Origin: an uncultured Ruminococcus sp.
GTDB taxonomy: Bacteria > Bacillota > Clostridia > Oscillospirales > Ruminococcaceae
Direction of reading: 5' to 3'
Assembly: GCA_910579955.1 (NCBI GenBank)
Contig: CAJTWE010000008.1
Coordinates: 28,445-92,444, forward strand
Length of the DNA stretch: 64,000 nt
Shown here: piece after piece, positions 61,802 through 64,000 of the stretch
Numbering within the stretch: the first letter of the stretch is position 1
How the letters are laid out: each line of letters opens with the position of its first letter
The notes under the pieces: model-generated
The model's input: only the letters and a program-made list of their open reading frames with translations
The model's database searches: none
What the model was told of the DNA's origin: nothing
Translations under genes and position numbers: made by a program

Positions 61802-62824
61802 ATGCCAGACAATTTAAATAAGGACATACGCAGAGCATCATCTGTCAATTCAATTTTAATTATCTCATTTGTTGCAGTCGTTTCAATAGTCAGCTTCGCC
61901 TCATCACACCTCTTCTCACTGCTGCCCAATAGCGATTCCCCTACTATGAATAGTCTATGGTGTCTTATCATTTATACTTTCCAGTATGTAGTTGTAATTC
62001 CGGTGCTGCTGCTACTGCTACGCAAAACAAAGTTCGGCAAGGCTGCACCAAAACTCAAGGACTGCTTTTGCAAACCAAAGCTTTCTGCTGCGCAAATAGT
62101 TAAATGGATATTTATTTCACTGTTTGCAGTATATGCAATTTCCTTTATATCCAATTACATATTTACTTTTATTCAAATAATGACAAAAACAGAACTCCAT
62201 CCAGCTCAGGTCTCTATAGACAACTCATGGCTAAACAGATTGACAAATATACTTGCAATTATGTTTTTTGCGCCAATATTTGAGGAGATTTTCTTTAGAG
62301 GCACTATGCTGCGAAGCTCTGCACGATATGGCTCATGGTCTATGATAATTGTCATGGGTATAATGTTCGGTCTATGGCATCTTAACTATGCTCAGACATT
62401 TTATACCGCCATGCTCGGCATATGTTCAGGATTTCTTATTATAAAAAGCGGTTCTATAATCCCATCAATTATCCTGCATTTTATAATGAATACAATAGGC
62501 ACAGTACAGTCATTGCTTTTGGGGAATATCGACATGGAAAAGCTCTCTTCCGGTGATATAAAATACATCATAGAGAATATTTCATCTATTTTACCCGTAT
62601 CTTTCATGGGATTTTTAGTTATAGGAGTTATGATAACAGGACTGGTACTATTTATTGTAGAGCTTGCTAAGAACGGCTTAAACAATTTCAAGCTTAATTC
62701 TAATAAAGAATATACCGGTATATCAGAAGGAAAAACCTTTGCAGTCTACTTCTCATCTCCAATAACTATCGTTGTAACGCTTATACTTATAGGCATCACA
62801 GTTTACAGAGCATTTAATCTATAA
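61802..62824 (+). CDS. CPBP-family intramembrane metalloprotease
   Basis: 340 residues, seven or eight membrane segments. The full motif is present: APIFEEIFFRGTML (EExxxR), FGLWHLNYAQ (FxxxH), and ILHFIMNTIG (HxxxN/B). Members process prenylated or peptide substrates in the membrane and are often near bacteriocin or surface genes; the target here is unknown. RBS GGAGG. Confidence 0.88.
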   Translation: MPDNLNKDIRRASSVNSILIISFVAVVSIVSFASSHLFSLLPNSDSPTMNSLWCLIIYTFQYVVVIPVLLLLLRKTKFGKAAPKLKDCFCKPKLSAAQIVKWIFISLFAVYAISFISNYIFTFIQIMTKTELHPAQVSIDNSWLNRLTNILAIMFFAPIFEEIFFRGTMLRSSARYGSWSMIIVMGIMFGLWHLNYAQTFYTAMLGICSGFLIIKSGSIIPSIILHFIMNTIGTVQSLLLGNIDMEKLSSGDIKYIIENISSILPVSFMGFLVIGVMITGLVLFIVELAKNGLNNFKLNSNKEYTGISEGKTFAVYFSSPITIVVTLILIGITVYRAFNL

Positions 62825-62865
62825 TAAAAATTACTGCATATACTGCATATAGAAAGGAGCTTTTT

Positions 62866-63474
62866 ATGGCTTTAAAAAGAACACTTAGTCTGCTGTGTGC
62901 AGCATCACTTATGCTTACTATGGCAGCCTGCAAAAACAATAAAAACACCGTAAAGCAAGCCGACGGCTCGGATAATGTAAGCGCAAAAACAACAACACAG
63001 ATCACACAGGTCGGTGAAGTCGGCGAAAAAACTGAAATGGCTGATGTCGAGATACAGATAAACAAAATCTACAGAAGCGAATATCTCAGTTCAAGAGAAG
63101 ATAGTGCTTCAAATATAATCTTTCTTGACGTAACCATAAAGAACAACACAGAAGAAGAACTCGAACCAAATATGCTTTCAAGCTTTGAGTTTGAAGTAGA
63201 CGGAGAACCGTGCGATTTTGCTACGCTCTTTGCCATAAATAGTGCAAAAAAGCAGTTTGGCAATGATGTAGATCTTTTCAGCGATCCATTAAGACCCACC
63301 GAAGCACGTACGGGATGTGTACCTGCTGAGCTTCCTTTGGAATTTGACAGTGCCACGATAAAGTTCCTGCCTTTGGGCGGCATCAACAGCAGCGGAAATT
63401 CTTCTCAGGCGATACTATACACATTCACTCCAGACGACATGGAAAACCTTGCAAAACCCGAATCCGCTGAGTAA
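62866..63474 (+). CDS. DUF4352-like lipoprotein
   Basis: 202 residues; signal peptide with lipobox TMAAC (Cys at 22). A Thr-rich linker is followed by an Ig-like domain with IIFLDVTIKNNTEEELEPN and the late strand LPLGGINSSGNSSQAILYTF, as in DUF4352 (telomeric-repeat-binding-like) lipoproteins. Function unknown. It lies 41 bases after the CPBP protease gene, so the two may be co-transcribed. Confidence 0.75.
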   Translation: MALKRTLSLLCAASLMLTMAACKNNKNTVKQADGSDNVSAKTTTQITQVGEVGEKTEMADVEIQINKIYRSEYLSSREDSASNIIFLDVTIKNNTEEELEPNMLSSFEFEVDGEPCDFATLFAINSAKKQFGNDVDLFSDPLRPTEARTGCVPAELPLEFDSATIKFLPLGGINSSGNSSQAILYTFTPDDMENLAKPESAE

Positions 63475-63505
63475 CAAGCACGTTAACTAGAAAATACAAA
63501 AATGC

Positions 63506-63546
63506 AAAAAGACTGCTGTAGCCTAAAAAGCTACAGCAGTCTTTTT
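63506..63546. terminator. Bidirectional terminator of the lipoprotein gene and rnpB
   Basis: A perfect 17-bp stem AAAAAGACTGCTGTAGC with its complement. Confidence 0.9.
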
Positions 63547-63551
63547 GTATG

Positions 63552-63889
63552 ACCAGACCTATAAGCCGGGTTCTGTCGTGTGTGACAATTTATCTACGCC
63601 TTACGTCGCCGCAAGGCTCTAGCCGCCATTACGCATAATCCATCGGGCAAATGTTATGATTATACGTACCAATAGGCGTTGCATCAGGTAAGGTTTACAT
63701 AGCAGTACAGTCTCCTGCACTCTGGTGCGCTCTTACCGCACCTTTCCACCCTTACTTCCATATGAAAGCGGTATATCTCTGTTGCACTTGCTCTAAGGTC
63801 GCCCTCGGCTGCCGTTAACAGCTACCCTGCCCTATGATGCCCGGACTTTCCTCATGGATCACTCCACGCTGCCACACAGTCTGCTCATG
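63552..63889 (-). ncRNA. rnpB: RNase P RNA (class A)
   Basis: On the minus strand, the conserved 5' segment GAGGAAAGTCCGGGC (63849 to 63835) and the 3' segment ACAGAACCCGGCTTAT (63577 to 63562) are both present and lie the right distance apart. The ends are set from the promoter (start near 63889) and the terminator. This is the catalytic RNA that trims tRNA 5' ends. Confidence 0.95.
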
Positions 63890-63895
63890 TTATTT

Positions 63896-63924
63896 ATTAT
63901 ACGATAGTTTTACCGATTTGTCAA
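63896..63924 (-). promoter_or_regulatory. Promoter of rnpB
   Basis: TTGACA, 17 bases, TATAAT on the minus strand, a perfect match. The bases beyond it (63925-64000) show no feature I recognise. Confidence 0.88.
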
Positions 63925-64000
63925 GAGAGTTGCTCCGCATAATCTGGGCCTGCGGACAAAAAGTTGGACATCAAAATTTGACGTATCCAGGCAATTTTGC

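Noticed and set aside
63506..63889. Open frames across 63.5-63.9 kb as genes
   Set aside because: The segment is the RNase P RNA, recognised from both conserved ends.

Overview
The window is AT-rich DNA from an anaerobic, cellulosome-producing, spore-forming member of the Oscillospiraceae, most like Ruminococcus. The reasons are: dockerin-bearing plant-wall enzymes and secreted proteins with long Thr-rich linkers, a CotH-dockerin protein, a GH9 cellulase, an Rnf complex, an rpsF-ssb-rpsR operon, and dipicolinate synthase genes. Most calls rest on motifs and context that I read from the sequence; no database search was possible.

Layout. 1-2.7 kb: the 3' end of a GH74-type xyloglucanase with a dockerin. 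2.8-8.8 kb: an ECF sigma/anti-sigma pair, an FkbM-type methyltransferase, a PH-domain protein with a structured leader, and a two-component system. 8.9-10.1 kb: rpsF-ssb-rpsR. 10.2-16.1 kb: a BspA-like dockerin protein, a membrane-anchored GH9 cellulase and a CotH-dockerin protein. 16.5-20.4 kb: an acyl-CoA synthetase/lipid kinase operon, a PdaA-like deacetylase and IreB. 20.6-24.7 kb: two more dockerin proteins, a DUF1540 protein, a candidate C-rich small RNA and a GT4 glycosyltransferase. 24.7-29 kb: a second sigma/anti-sigma pair (anti-sigma frameshifted), an RluA pseudouridine synthase and a histidine phosphatase. 29.2-35.1 kb: rnfCDGEAB followed by a LysR regulator. 35.1-38 kb: a lipoprotein, an aminotransferase and an AEC transporter.

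38.0-44.3 kb is the most striking part. dpaB (dipicolinate synthase B) is preceded by only the last 27 codons of dpaA, while the rest of dpaA lies 4.8 kb away on the same strand. The two parts share a 4-bp TTCC core. Joining there restores a 283-residue DpaA whose stop overlaps the dpaB start as ATGA. The 4,765-bp intervening segment has a serine recombinase gene 22 bp from one end, so it has the architecture of a skin-like, sporulation-excised element. Its cargo is not phage genes but a dockerin protein and a cohesin-like, wall-anchored protein, in the order of the cttA-scaE anchoring pair of R. flavefaciens.

44.4-48.5 kb: an HtrA protease, an SGNH-esterase dockerin protein and an aquaporin. 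48.6-59.3 kb: an eight-gene operon with two permease pairs, a very large solute-binding protein, and DUF5696, Yip1-like and NHL/TPR proteins. 59.4-64 kb: tadA, two CPBP-family membrane proteins, a 2[4Fe-4S] ferredoxin, a DUF4352 lipoprotein and the RNase P RNA gene.

Taken together, the genes describe fibre degradation at the cell surface, uptake of oligosaccharides, Rnf-based energy conservation and a sporulation programme. The element at 38.7-43.5 kb may link surface anchoring of the cellulosome to sporulation. I saw no tRNA, CRISPR array or insertion sequence.
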